Under the pieces are notes generated by a model. That model was not told the DNA's origin. It was given only the letters and a program-made list of their open reading frames with translations, and did no database searches. Both the position numbers and the translations under genes were made by a program. A DNA stretch of 64,000 nt from Paenibacillus polymyxa (lineage in GTDB: Bacteria > Bacillota > Bacilli > Paenibacillales > Paenibacillaceae), in NCBI RefSeq assembly GCF_001719045.1, contig NZ_CP015423.1, positions 1,820,001 through 1,884,000 on the forward strand, given 5' to 3'. Below, piece by piece: positions 27,330-36,772 of the stretch (positions within the stretch are counted from its first letter, which is position 1; every line of letters starts with the position of its first letter).

Positions 27330-30300
27330 TTACGAATACAACCAAACCCGCATTAATGATAAAAGCTGTTCGGTTTGAATCGGTTTTTTCACATAATCGG
27401 AAGCGCCTGCCTCAATACACTTGGAACGATCATCCTTCATGGCCTTGGCTGTCAGGGCAATAATAGGCATCTTCTCGAATTGTGGCATTAGCCGGATACG
27501 TCGCATCGCTTCATATCCATCCATTTCCGGCATCATCATATCCATCAGCACCAGATCAAAATCAGGTGTCTGTTCCAGCAGTTCCAGTGCTTCTCTTCCA
27601 TTTTCCGCAAAGGTAACCTCCATACGATAGCTTTCCAGCACACTAGACAGAGCAAATACATTGCGAATATCATCGTCTACCAACAATATTTTTTTTCCTT
27701 CAAACAGTTCTTCCTTGTTGTATAGCTTCTGCAAAATTTTGCGTTTGTCCTCAGGAAGGTTCGCCTCTACACGATGCAAGAACAACGTTGTTTCGTCCAA
27801 AAGCCGTTCCGGCGATTTAACATCCTTAATAATAATAGACTCTGCATATTTACGAAGTTGCGTTTCTTCTTTGCTATCCAGATCTTTGCCTGTATAAATA
27901 ATGATCGGCAGATCAGTTAGCTGCTCATTCTCTCGAATACGATCCAGCAGTTCAAAACCAGTCATATCGCTCAGCATCAGATCCAGTACCATGCAGTCAT
28001 ACCGCTGGGTAGCCAGCTCATTTAGTGCTTCCTGACCTGTCGATACCGCCGTAATGGCAACATCATCATGATCGATCAGCTCAATAATGGATTTACGCTG
28101 ATTATCATCATCTTCAACCACAAGGAGACGTTTGACCATCTGGTCCGTATACGATTTGATATGTGAAAATGCTTTATCCAGACTTTCCTTCGAAGATGGC
28201 TTTTTGAGATAGGCAATCGCACCCATCATCAAGCCCTGCTTCACATCATCTATGACCGAAATAACATGCACTGGAATATGACGTGTCGATGAATTTCCTT
28301 TTAGCTCGCCCAAAATGGACCAGCCATCCATCACAGGTAATTGAATATCTAATATAATAGCGTCCGGCAAATAAGACTGAGCCATGTTGAGCCCATCGTC
28401 TCCTTGGAGAGCGATCAGGGCCTTAAAGCCCCGACTACGGGCCATATCGTACAAAATATTAGCAAAATTAATATCATCCTCAATAATCAGCAGCACTTTA
28501 TCCTGTGAGGTAATCTCGTTTCGGTCGTCCCCCGGATGTATAATGTCCGCTGCTTTGTTTTTCGAAGGCATCTGATATAATGGCAAACGTTTAGCAGGCA
28601 TAATCATGGGAAGATCCGTTTCTGCCGAGGCTACGACATTCTCAAAATCCGAATTCACAACCGTACCGTTAAATTCCTCTCTCGAATGAGAATCCATATC
28701 CTCAGCCGTTGGCGTTTGTTCCGGCAAATACAGTGTGAAGCAACTGCCCTGTCCCTGCTCGGATTCCACCGTAATAACGCCGCCCAACAATCTGGAAAGC
28801 TCGCGGCTGATCGACAGACCTAGTCCTGTCCCTCCGTACTTCCGGCTGGTTGTACCGTCTACCTGCTGGAAGGCTTCGAAGATCAGATCCGTTTTATCGG
28901 AAGCAATCCCAATGCCCGTATCACGCACAGATAGAGCCAGATAGGCTCTTCTTGGATTTAGCAGACCAGGAAGCTGCTCTCCGTTTGCCCGGGATACATT
29001 GAAACGAATAGAACCTTCCGTGGTGAACTTGAACGCATTGGACAGCAAATTACGTAAAATTTGTTTGAGACGATAACCGTCACTGATAATGGCATCTGGC
29101 AGGTTCTCTTCAATCTCGGTATGCAGTTGAAGCTCACGTTGGGCTGCGACCGGAGCAAAATTCTGCTCCACAAACAGTTCCAGTTCCTTCAAGTGGACCG
29201 CTTCATGGTTAATATCCATTTTTCCAGCGTCCACTTTGGATAAATCCAGAATTTCATCAATCATTTTCAACAAATCGGCGCCTGACATATAAATGGTTTG
29301 TGCATATTCCACTTGCTTTGGCTTGAGATTGCCTTCCTTGTTCTCAGACAAGAGCTGAGAAAGAATAAGCAAGCTATTTAGCGGAGTACGCAGCTCATGA
29401 GACATATTGGCCAAAAACTCGGATTTGTATTTGCTTGTGATTCCTAGCTGCATTGCTTGTTGCTCCAACTGAGCTCGTGCATGTTCAATCTCGTCGTTCT
29501 TTTCTTCCACTTCTCGAACTTGTTCTTCTAGCGCTCTCGTTTTGGCAATCAGTTCAGTATTAAAATGCTCCAATTCTTCTTGTTGACGTTGTAACAATTC
29601 CTCTGAACGCTTGAGTTCTTCTGTTTGCTCCTCCAAATTTTCGTTGGAGCGCTTGAGTTCCTCTTGCTGAGTTTGTAGTTCTTCGGATTGGCATTGCAAT
29701 TCCTCAGTAAGTGCCTGAGATTCGCGCAGCAATTGCTCTACACGCATCCGTCCCTTGATATTGTTCAGAATGATCCCCAAGCTCTCTACTAATTGAGCAA
29801 ACAGCTTGGTTTCCAGATCACTGAAGCGATCCAGTGACGCTATTTCTACAGCACCAATACACTCATCCTCGAACAAAATAGGGAAAATCATAATTCCCAC
29901 GGGCTTACTTTCTCCTAAGGCAGAGCCTATGGACAAATATCCGTCAGGAGCCTCTGTAATCAAGATCGGCTTACGATCCAGAACACATTGTCCGAGCAAT
30001 CCTTCGCCCACATGGATAATGTCCCTAATCGAATTTTCGCCAGTCACCTTTGCATAGGAACCGTATAACTTAAAACGGTTGTCTTCTACATCTTTCCCTT
30101 GCAAATAGATGGCTCCATAGCTGCCTCCCAAGATGGGCGTAAACTCACTAATGAACATCTGAGCAACCTGCTCCAGTGAATTTACGCCACGGAACAACTC
30201 AGTCACCCGAGCAGTATTGGCATTAAGCCAAGTTTGGTCCTTCTGCGTTTGAAGGACGGAATGTTCAAATTTCCGCTTTTCTTCCAAGTCTCCGGCCATT

Positions 30301-31049
30301 TGTTGAAATACACGAGCGACCTCACCAATTTCATCTTTGGAGGCAACACTTATTCGGCTGATGGCCCTGTACTTTCCCTTGCCAAAACCATTAATCATGA
30401 GATTCACGACATTTAGACCTTTGGCAATGCTTGGGAGCACCCACAAAATAACCAGTAAGCCCATGATCAGGCCGGCGGCCATCAGAATTGTGGTAATCTG
30501 CACAGATTCTTCATACGCCAAATTGGCCTGCTTCATGTCGCTATCAATTTCCCGATCCTGAAAAACGGCAAGGGCATTAATACTATCCATCGCCTCTTCT
30601 TGGGCAGGCAAACCAGTACTATTGCGGAAAGCGTTAGCCTCATCAATACGATCTTGCCCCAACAAAGAAACCAGTCTTTGTTCGTAACTTAAAAATTCAT
30701 TCCACGCGACGGCTACCCGATCAACCTGCTGTTGCTCTTCACTGGTGCCGGAATTCGTTTGCAGACTAGTCAGCACTTTCGTTCCAGTAGCCGAAATATC
30801 GTCCAGCTCGCGTTTGGCCTCACTAACGGAGGAACCTGGATTCAAGATCAGATTGGCCATCACTTTGGCCATATCATTCACCTGCCCGCGAATAGCTGTT
30901 GTTTTCCGGACCTTCATATATCGATCCTGATAAACCTGGTTTAGCTGTTCATTCAGGCTCCCCATCCGGTCATAGCTGATTAGCGTCAGCACAAGGAGGA
31001 TCGCCATAAGCGATCCAAAGCCGATCAGCAGTTTATTTCTGATTTTCAT
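27330..31049 (-). CDS. Membrane hybrid histidine kinase with three receiver domains, RsbK-like
   Basis: The 1239-residue sensor has TM1 (about 7-27), an extracytoplasmic helical sensor (30-185), TM2 (185-207), HAMP (207-262), GAF (285-430), a long coiled coil (440-535), HisKA with H551 (FLANMSHELRTP), HATPase (about 650-770), and three receivers (about 860-975, 990-1105, 1120-1237), each with a phosphoacceptor Asp (LDIQLPVMDG, LDLMLSDMTG, MDMMMPEMDG). The coiled coil is the region where B. cereus RsbK is methylated. It overlaps the REC-PP2C gene by 17 bases and is followed by CheR. It is therefore probably the sigma-B stress sensor; stimulus is unknown. Confidence 0.9.
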   Translation of the reverse strand: MKIRNKLLIGFGSLMAILLVLTLISYDRMGSLNEQLNQVYQDRYMKVRKTTAIRGQVNDMAKVMANLILNPGSSVSEAKRELDDISATGTKVLTSLQTNSGTSEEQQQVDRVAVAWNEFLSYEQRLVSLLGQDRIDEANAFRNSTGLPAQEEAMDSINALAVFQDREIDSDMKQANLAYEESVQITTILMAAGLIMGLLVILWVLPSIAKGLNVVNLMINGFGKGKYRAISRISVASKDEIGEVARVFQQMAGDLEEKRKFEHSVLQTQKDQTWLNANTARVTELFRGVNSLEQVAQMFISEFTPILGGSYGAIYLQGKDVEDNRFKLYGSYAKVTGENSIRDIIHVGEGLLGQCVLDRKPILITEAPDGYLSIGSALGESKPVGIMIFPILFEDECIGAVEIASLDRFSDLETKLFAQLVESLGIILNNIKGRMRVEQLLRESQALTEELQCQSEELQTQQEELKRSNENLEEQTEELKRSEELLQRQQEELEHFNTELIAKTRALEEQVREVEEKNDEIEHARAQLEQQAMQLGITSKYKSEFLANMSHELRTPLNSLLILSQLLSENKEGNLKPKQVEYAQTIYMSGADLLKMIDEILDLSKVDAGKMDINHEAVHLKELELFVEQNFAPVAAQRELQLHTEIEENLPDAIISDGYRLKQILRNLLSNAFKFTTEGSIRFNVSRANGEQLPGLLNPRRAYLALSVRDTGIGIASDKTDLIFEAFQQVDGTTSRKYGGTGLGLSISRELSRLLGGVITVESEQGQGSCFTLYLPEQTPTAEDMDSHSREEFNGTVVNSDFENVVASAETDLPMIMPAKRLPLYQMPSKNKAADIIHPGDDRNEITSQDKVLLIIEDDINFANILYDMARSRGFKALIALQGDDGLNMAQSYLPDAIILDIQLPVMDGWSILGELKGNSSTRHIPVHVISVIDDVKQGLMMGAIAYLKKPSSKESLDKAFSHIKSYTDQMVKRLLVVEDDDNQRKSIIELIDHDDVAITAVSTGQEALNELATQRYDCMVLDLMLSDMTGFELLDRIRENEQLTDLPIIIYTGKDLDSKEETQLRKYAESIIIKDVKSPERLLDETTLFLHRVEANLPEDKRKILQKLYNKEELFEGKKILLVDDDIRNVFALSSVLESYRMEVTFAENGREALELLEQTPDFDLVLMDMMMPEMDGYEAMRRIRLMPQFEKMPIIALTAKAMKDDRSKCIEAGASDYVKKPIQTEQLLSLMRVWLYS

Positions 31050-32214
31050 GCAAGCTCTCTCCCTCTTTCAATGAAATCCAGATCAGGCACTTATCATCAT
31101 CGCGATCCTGTGGCGTCTCATTACGAAAAAATGCATCCAGCATCGCTTCTTCGTTCCATTCCTCATACTTACGTAGACACTCAGTCAGATACTCCAACTG
31201 CTCCTCATATTCACCTTCCACCGCTTCCAGCAAGCCATCCGTATACAAAGCGATATGTCCAGTTCCTTCATAATGAATCGTGTGCATTTCTGCATCAATC
31301 TTATCAAACAAACCAACCGGGCTACATGCACGGTCAAATTTGGTAATGCTGCCATCCTGGTTGAACAGCAAACCGGGAGGATGTCCCGCATTTACATAGT
31401 CAATTCGCCGTGAACGGGTATCAATCACCATATAAATCGCCGTAAAATAATACTGTACCAGCTGCTTGCCCAGATCCAGTTGATTAAAACGACGATTCAG
31501 CTCTTGTATGACTTTCTCAGGCTCCACATATGTGGTCACCGTATCCTTAAGTACAGACGCAATGAACATGCAGAACAACGAGGAAGAAATGCCATGCCCC
31601 ATCATATCAAGCAAAATGATGGCATATCGCCCCTCCCCTAACGGATACCATGAATATAAATCCCCTGCCAGTTCAAAGGAAGGCTGATAGAGCGCATTCA
31701 CTTGCAGCACTTGGTCATGGATGGCAGGACTAAGCACCGCCTGCTGCACCATCGCGGCCAGCTTCAACTCATCCTGAATTCGCTGATCCCGATCCTTATG
31801 CCAATCCTTCTCCTGTTTGAGACGCAAGGCAGACCGGATTCGCGCCATGAGCTCTACCTTGTTGATCGGCTTCGTGACGTAATCGACGGCTCCCACATCT
31901 AGAGCTTCGGCCAATTTTTTGGAATCTCCTACCGCCGTTACCATAATAATCGGGATATCTTTTAAATGCTCATATTCCTGCACAATACTGCAAGCTTCAA
32001 TGCCGTCCATTTCAGGCATCATCATATCCAGCAGCACCAGATCAATATCGGAAGGACGGGGCCGAAGACTAATGGTACGGTCGCCGATTCCCAGATGCTC
32101 CAACATTTCTGCGGCCGAGCTAGCAGAGATCACATCCCGATAATTTTCTTTTTTCAGTATTTCACGAATAATAATGACATTCGTCGGGTTATCGTCAACA
32201 ATTAGAATTCTCAT
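31033..32214 (-). CDS. REC-PP2C phosphatase, RsbY-like
   Basis: The 393-residue protein has an N-terminal receiver (1-130, D63 in VLLDMMMPEMDG), a linker coil, and a SpoIIE-type PP2C domain (about 175-385) with LAGDLYSWYPLG, ILLDMMGHGISSSLF, VNAGHPPGLL and LYTDGLLEA. This is the architecture of RsbY in B. cereus, which dephosphorylates RsbV when its receiver is phosphorylated, and so activates SigB. It is the first gene of the signalling set. AAGGAGAGG precedes the ATG, and a TATAAT (32242-32247) lies about 30 bases upstream. Confidence 0.92.
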   Translation of the reverse strand: MRILIVDDNPTNVIIIREILKKENYRDVISASSAAEMLEHLGIGDRTISLRPRPSDIDLVLLDMMMPEMDGIEACSIVQEYEHLKDIPIIMVTAVGDSKKLAEALDVGAVDYVTKPINKVELMARIRSALRLKQEKDWHKDRDQRIQDELKLAAMVQQAVLSPAIHDQVLQVNALYQPSFELAGDLYSWYPLGEGRYAIILLDMMGHGISSSLFCMFIASVLKDTVTTYVEPEKVIQELNRRFNQLDLGKQLVQYYFTAIYMVIDTRSRRIDYVNAGHPPGLLFNQDGSITKFDRACSPVGLFDKIDAEMHTIHYEGTGHIALYTDGLLEAVEGEYEEQLEYLTECLRKYEEWNEEAMLDAFFRNETPQDRDDDKCLIWISLKEGESLHENQK

Positions 32215-32310
32215 TGGCCTCTCCTTATCTGTAACTCATGTATTATACTATACCTGCTTAAACGGCAACACCCTTGTTGATTGGAAGTAGTGTTTCCGTA
32301 AGAAGGCATT

Positions 32311-32366
32311 CCAAAAACATAGATAAGGAATGAGGCTAAAACCCCATTCCTTATCTATGTTTTTGG
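32311..32366. terminator. Bidirectional-looking terminator upstream of the kinase set
   Basis: A 22-bp stem (CCAAAAACATAGATAAGGAATG and its complement) with flanking A and T runs lies after the YflT-like gene. It separates the three-gene stress unit from the rsb signalling genes. Confidence 0.85.
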
Positions 32367-32449
32367 AGGACCCGCGAAACACTTGTGCTGCGGTCAACAT
32401 CCTCTTTTTCGAATCTAATGTCACTCTGCTTTTATGTTGAACAGCAATA

Positions 32450-32791
32450 TCACGCTTTTTTAGCAATGACCAGCACTTTACCCTGATCCAGTTCTTTTTC
32501 ATAAAAGTCAGCTTCGGTATCTGTAAATCCCAAAGAAGTAATTTTAGCGCGAAGCTCATCGCCACGGGAACGGAACAAGTTGGCTAATGAATCGAAAACG
32601 CCCTCTTCCTTAATCCCGATTTCCTTGGCATCCACCGTATCGGCAATACGATCTGTCCGATCCTGATCATGAGCGAGCACGAACACATCCTCATAACGAT
32701 AGCCCGTGTTACGCAACTCATTTACTGCTTCAACGGCTTGTACACCGTTATCTACCACTTTGGCATAAGATTTATGATTGGTCTGATTCAT
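32450..32791 (-). CDS. yflT: General stress protein, YflT-like
   Basis: The start is ATG 32791, ten bases after GGAG; a GTG at 32800 is too close to the site. The 113-residue protein shows the general-stress-protein-17M pattern: KVVDNGVQAVEAVNELRNTGYRYEDVFVLAHDQDRT and FYEKELDQGKVLVIAKKA. The B. subtilis homologue is sigma-B dependent. Here it ends a three-gene unit (with DUF948 and a secreted protein) that starts at a sigma-B-type promoter at 34031. It lies next to the sigB locus, which fits a stress role. Confidence 0.82.
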   Translation of the reverse strand: MNQTNHKSYAKVVDNGVQAVEAVNELRNTGYRYEDVFVLAHDQDRTDRIADTVDAKEIGIKEEGVFDSLANLFRSRGDELRAKITSLGFTDTEADFYEKELDQGKVLVIAKKA

Positions 32792-32887
32792 GTTTCTCAC
32801 GCTCCTTTAAGGATTGACTTCTCTGACTATTACACTTCACATATCCATTTGAAACTTCCATGTTATGTCACGCCTCGTAAAAATCGA

Positions 32888-33406
32888 TTACCACTCCGTT
32901 TCATCAAAAAACTCAACATACTTAGGTTTATCAGACGTCTCATCCATAAACACTTTGATTGCACGTTGTCCGCGTACATAGACCTCTCCGTCTTCCGCCG
33001 TGAATTGCGAGCCACCCAGCGCCTGATCCAGCGTTTTCCGTTGCAGCGGCAGCCACTTATCATTTACCTTGATTCGACCAGCAGCAGGATCTACATGCAC
33101 ATAAGAAACGACGTCCTCACGCATACCTACGACAACATCTGGATATTGGTATTCTGTAGAAAGCAGCAGCGTATCTTTTTTGACTCGTATTGGCTTACCC
33201 AGTTTTTTTAATACATCCGCACGGGTATCATCCAGAGATATGCCATTTAAGGTATGAAAATCTGCTGGTACAGCATGTGGAGTGGGTATCGTCTGCACAG
33301 TCCTAACCATATGCCCCGCTGTTTGCGGGGAAACGGTTTGCTGAACCGTATCCTGTCCGGAAAAGGGAGTGAGCAAACCAGCAGCTAGTAATAACGTCTT
33401 CATCAT
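32888..33406 (-). CDS. Secreted hypothetical protein
   Basis: Starting at ATG 33406 with AAAGG nine bases upstream, the 172-residue product has a short signal peptide (MMKTLLLAAGLLTPFSG) and an extracellular domain with the pattern GISLDDTRADVLKKLGKPIRV, a DUF4309- or SmpA/OmlA-like alpha-beta repeat of the kind found in Firmicute envelope proteins. The resemblance is weak, so I leave it unnamed. It lies between DUF948 and YflT-like genes, and the spacing suggests cotranscription with them. Confidence 0.7.
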   Translation of the reverse strand: MMKTLLLAAGLLTPFSGQDTVQQTVSPQTAGHMVRTVQTIPTPHAVPADFHTLNGISLDDTRADVLKKLGKPIRVKKDTLLLSTEYQYPDVVVGMREDVVSYVHVDPAAGRIKVNDKWLPLQRKTLDQALGGSQFTAEDGEVYVRGQRAIKVFMDETSDKPKYVEFFDETEW

Positions 33407-33457
33407 AAATCTCACCCTTTCAATGAATTTCCTGTAGTTTACGGTTCAGCCACTATG

Positions 33458-33979
33458 CTACTGACGCATTTTCTGCCACACCCCAGCAGCGATGTCTACA
33501 TAACCCAACCAGTTTTTACCCGGTTTGGCCGCAGGTTCCTCATACGTCGCATTGTAGCTCTGAACCGTCCGCTCCGTTGCGGTCAAAGGTCTATTCGGTG
33601 TCGTTGCCTTGATCGCGTGATCCGTTCTGGAGGTATTACTCGCAGCGCTATGCGATTTCTGAAACCGTGTCATTAACGCTGTTGAAGCCTGCTTGGCAGC
33701 CAGCGTCACTTCGCTGAGTACCTCTCCCAAGTTTCTAACCGATTCCATCACTGGCTCCACTTGCTTCAATTTATGATCAACGTCTGCGGTGATGTCATTC
33801 GCATGTCGAACCGTTTGTTTTACTTCATAACTCAGTTCATCTATCGTTTTTTGTACATCCTGCAAGGTTTGAGTCACCTTATCCAGAGAGCCTTGTGCTG
33901 CTTTTAACGTTTTGATGAGGAAAATAACGAGAACTGCAAATGCGATAGCAATAATAAAAATGCTGACCTGTGTTAACAT
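33458..33979 (-). CDS. ytxG: DUF948 domain protein, YtxG-like
   Basis: The 173-residue protein has an N-terminal membrane segment (about 5-27) and then a helical region (KAAQGSLDKVTQTLQDVQKTIDELSYEVKQTVRHANDI) typical of DUF948, followed by a basic, low-complexity C-terminus. B. subtilis YtxG, of this family, belongs to a sigma-B-controlled operon. A close sigma-B-type promoter lies about 52 bases upstream (34031-34056). It appears to head a three-gene stress unit. Confidence 0.82.
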   Translation of the reverse strand: MLTQVSIFIIAIAFAVLVIFLIKTLKAAQGSLDKVTQTLQDVQKTIDELSYEVKQTVRHANDITADVDHKLKQVEPVMESVRNLGEVLSEVTLAAKQASTALMTRFQKSHSAASNTSRTDHAIKATTPNRPLTATERTVQSYNATYEEPAAKPGKNWLGYVDIAAGVWQKMRQ

Positions 33980-34030
33980 AGCGTAACCTCTCTTTCGTCT
34001 TTCACGATGATGTTTATGATTACTGCATAG

Positions 34031-34056
34031 TTACCCTTTAGATTCAGACACGAAAC
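34031..34056 (-). promoter_or_regulatory. Candidate sigma-B promoter
   Basis: On the minus strand GTTTCG (34056-34051) and GGGTAA (34036-34031) are separated by 14 bases. The B. subtilis sigma-B consensus is GTTTAA, 12-15 bases, GGGTAT. Transcription would start near 34024 and give a leader of about 45 bases to the ytxG-like start. Confidence 0.65.
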
Positions 34057-34180
34057 AACGTCCAGGCTGGCTTCTTCTCCGCTCCAAACGTTATGATTCA
34101 CGGACTCTCGCACCGTTTAAAACACCATATAACGATGGCACAGCCACGAATAATCTATAGAAGTCATTGTCATCTGCAAC

Positions 34181-34199
34181 CACGCTCTATCGGAGCGTG
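34181..34199. other. Hairpin upstream of the DUF1328 gene
   Basis: A perfect 7-bp stem CACGCTC / GAGCGTG with a five-base loop and no T-run, about 40 bases before the start of the small gene. Confidence 0.4.
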
Positions 34200-34239
34200 A
34201 GTATGCCACATTATATACAATTAAAGGAGGATACAGAAC

Positions 34240-34407
34240 ATGCTAAAATGGTCCGCTTTATTCTTAATTTTTGCTGTGATCGCCGGGATCTTAGGTTTTT
34301 TTGGTATCGTCGTGTCCATAGCTGCTACAATCGCTAAAATATTATTTGTGATATTTCTGGTGTTGTTCGTCATTTCACTCTTTACCGGAAGAAAACGGGT
34401 TTCATAG
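34240..34407 (+). CDS. DUF1328-type small membrane protein, 55 residues
   Basis: Too short for a 60-residue cutoff, but AAAGGAGG lies eight bases before the ATG. The 55-residue product is almost wholly hydrophobic, with two segments ([20 protein letters not shown] and [21 protein letters not shown]), ending in a basic GRKRVS. It matches the DUF1328 family of small inner-membrane proteins (about 55 residues). Function is unknown; homologues are often stress-associated. It is monocistronic and followed by a strong terminator. Confidence 0.8.
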   Translation: MLKWSALFLIFAVIAGILGFFGIVVSIAATIAKILFVIFLVLFVISLFTGRKRVS

Positions 34408-34451
34408 TTATCGGATGCTAGCTGCACAAGAGCAATATTCTAAATGTTTAT

Positions 34452-34503
34452 AAAAAAAGGATGTTCCCACCCTGGTTAACAGGGCTGTGGAACATCCTTT
34501 TTT
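34452..34503. terminator. Bidirectional terminator
   Basis: A long stem (AAAAAAGGATGTTCC and its complement) with flanking A and T runs separates the DUF1328 and NlpC/P60 genes. Confidence 0.85.
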
Positions 34504-34532
34504 GATGTAGCTTTTTAACAGTTAGCAGCGCT

Positions 34533-35699
34533 TTATTGAATCACGCTGCCCCCAAACAGGAAACGATCCTGCCAAGGCTTACTGAAATCCGTAACTTTTA
34601 CACCGCCACCCGCTACAGAAAACGTATGGAGAAGCTTGTTGTCTCCCAAATATACAGCTACGTGTGTAATCGTTTGGGAGGAATTATCCAAGGACGTGTA
34701 CGCCCCGGAAGATGCATTATAATTTGTAAAGAAGAGCAAATCGCCACGCTTCAGTGTAGTCATGTCCGTATTCGGCTGACTGTTTTGCTTGATCCACTCA
34801 CCCTGTGAACGAGAATCTGCCGGAAGCTGGATACCTACAGCCTGACGGAAAATTTGACGGGTAAATGCCGAGCAATCAAAAGTAGCCGTACTGTTACGAT
34901 CTGAACCATATTCATATGGTGTTCCGAGATAAGTCATCCCCGTGTTAATAACCTGCTCTATTGCAGCCGCTGCATCACCGGAAAACATGTTCATAGTTGA
35001 CGCAGGAGAGGCTGTCACAGGTATTGCGGTAGTATCAGGAGTGGTTGTCACCGGAGCAGACACAGGTTGCTGCACAACAACGCCCTCACCAATACGAATA
35101 TACTGTGGAGACGAGCTGACGTAGCCCACCGTACCATCAGCATTGGTAACCTTGAACCAATAAGCATTACTTGGGTCGGTAATCGTAACGACATCCCCTG
35201 CATTCAAATAGCCCAAAACCTCGGAAGAAGTGGATGCCTCCGCCCGCAAACGAACGGACGTTTGAATCGTGGCTTTCGTTTGACCGGCAGAACTATTCAC
35301 TGAGGCGACTGCCTCTTTAGCTGAAACATTTTTAACTGACTCTGTGGCTTCCGATTTACGAGTGGTAGACGGGGTGACAGCAGCAGCGACGCTGGTAGCG
35401 CCAATTTTTATGTACTTGTCGGAGCTGCTAGTGTATCCGGTTACTCCATCAGAAGTCTTGATCTTATACCAATAGCTGTTCGTTTTCTCCAATACCGTTA
35501 CGGCCTCTCCCTGCTTCATAAAGCTGACTACATCCCCTGTAGTCGAAGGACCGGATCTAAGCTTTACAGCCGCCTGAATAACCGCCTTCTGTCCTGTGGA
35601 TGCTGTTGATGCCGCTGCGTCAACCTGACCCGGCGCCACATGAATTGCTGCCAACAGCGCGGCTGACGTCATGAGCATTCCCATCACGCGTCTTCTCAA
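34533..35699 (-). CDS. Secreted NlpC/P60 peptidase with two SH3 domains
   Basis: The 388-residue exported protein begins at a TTG at 35699 behind AGGAGGTG. It has a signal peptide (to about 29), two bacterial SH3 domains (about 35-100 and 140-205), a Pro/Ser/Thr-rich linker, and a C-terminal NlpC/P60 (C40) domain: YLGTPYEYGSDRNSTATFDCSAFTRQIF with the catalytic Cys, and THVAVYLGDNKLLHTF with the His. It likely cleaves peptidoglycan stem peptides (gamma-D-Glu-diamino acid endopeptidase), in growth or sporulation. Monocistronic. Confidence 0.92.
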   Translation of the reverse strand: MRRRVMGMLMTSAALLAAIHVAPGQVDAAASTASTGQKAVIQAAVKLRSGPSTTGDVVSFMKQGEAVTVLEKTNSYWYKIKTSDGVTGYTSSSDKYIKIGATSVAAAVTPSTTRKSEATESVKNVSAKEAVASVNSSAGQTKATIQTSVRLRAEASTSSEVLGYLNAGDVVTITDPSNAYWFKVTNADGTVGYVSSSPQYIRIGEGVVVQQPVSAPVTTTPDTTAIPVTASPASTMNMFSGDAAAAIEQVINTGMTYLGTPYEYGSDRNSTATFDCSAFTRQIFRQAVGIQLPADSRSQGEWIKQNSQPNTDMTTLKRGDLLFFTNYNASSGAYTSLDNSSQTITHVAVYLGDNKLLHTFSVAGGGVKVTDFSKPWQDRFLFGGSVIQ

Positions 35700-35890
35700 T
35701 GTTGCACCTCCTGGCTGTTTTTACGAATTTGAAGAGCATATCCAATTCCGACGAATATAGCCGGACATGCCTTCATTATAGTAAAAGCAGCAGGAAGAGA
35801 GATATAATCCAAACGTCACAAAAGGAAGCGTATACGCCTTTTACATATAGGTCTAAAGTCACTTTTAATACTAACAATTTAATAATTAAT

Positions 35891-36772
35891 CTATAATTTG
35901 GGTTCTACATGGACATGGACATGCATCGTGTTATGAACCTCTTGCAGGCGTTCCTCAATCCGGTCGCTGATCCGATGCCCTTCAATCAGGCTGAGTTGCG
36001 GATCCACCTCAATGACCACATCCACCAGCGCATGATTGCCGTGTACACGTGCCTTAACGTCCCGAATCCCCTCTACTCCAGGTATACAGGCAATCGTACT
36101 CCGTAAGTCAGACAGTTCTTGCTCATCAAATCCATCGGTCAAGCTGTGCGTGGAATCCTTAAAAATATCCCATGCTGTTTTACATATGATGAATCCTACC
36201 GCGATCGCAGCTACAGTATCCAGCCAGGGTAGCCCGAACTGTGCGCCGATAATGCCAACTGCTGCCCCAACACTGACAAGTGCATCCGATAGATTATCCT
36301 TGGCCGCTGCCAGCAAAGCCTTATTGTTAATTTGCCGTGCCAGTCTGTTATTGTAAAGGTACACTCCCAGCATAATCACCGCACAAATCACAGCTACACC
36401 CGCTGAGGTGATATCCGGTATTTGCTTTCCGCCCTTAAAAATGCTCCCGATCCCATCAATAAGCACCTGCAAACCGACGACAGCCATAATAAAGGACGCC
36501 AGCAGCGCCGCGATCGTTTCTGCCCGAAAATGTCCATAGGCATGGTCAGAGTCCGGTGGTTTTTGGGAAATTCTCAGCCCCACCAGTACAGCAACCGACA
36601 CTACAATATCGGTGACATTATTGAAGCCATCCGCCCGCAACGCGCTAGAAGCAAATATATATCCGCTAATCAGCTTAAAGGCGGACAGCAAGAGATAAGC
36701 AGCAATGCTCACCCACGCCCCACGCTCACCTTTTCGTATTTCTTCATAGACATTTACCACAACGTAGGACAC
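35891..36772 (-). CDS. Cation diffusion facilitator family transporter
   Basis: The 293-residue membrane protein shows six helices and the CDF motifs: ALRADGFNNVTDI and SDHAYGHFRAETIAALLAS with metal-binding Asp and His residues, and a C-terminal cytosolic domain (GHRISDRIEERLQEVHNTMHVHVHVEP) with terminal His. CDF proteins export Zn, Mn, Fe or Co by proton antiport; similar B. subtilis proteins handle Mn. Which metal is carried cannot be told from sequence. The gene is alone, with no riboswitch visible upstream. Confidence 0.9.
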   Translation of the reverse strand: MSYVVVNVYEEIRKGERGAWVSIAAYLLLSAFKLISGYIFASSALRADGFNNVTDIVVSVAVLVGLRISQKPPDSDHAYGHFRAETIAALLASFIMAVVGLQVLIDGIGSIFKGGKQIPDITSAGVAVICAVIMLGVYLYNNRLARQINNKALLAAAKDNLSDALVSVGAAVGIIGAQFGLPWLDTVAAIAVGFIICKTAWDIFKDSTHSLTDGFDEQELSDLRSTIACIPGVEGIRDVKARVHGNHALVDVVIEVDPQLSLIEGHRISDRIEERLQEVHNTMHVHVHVEPKL

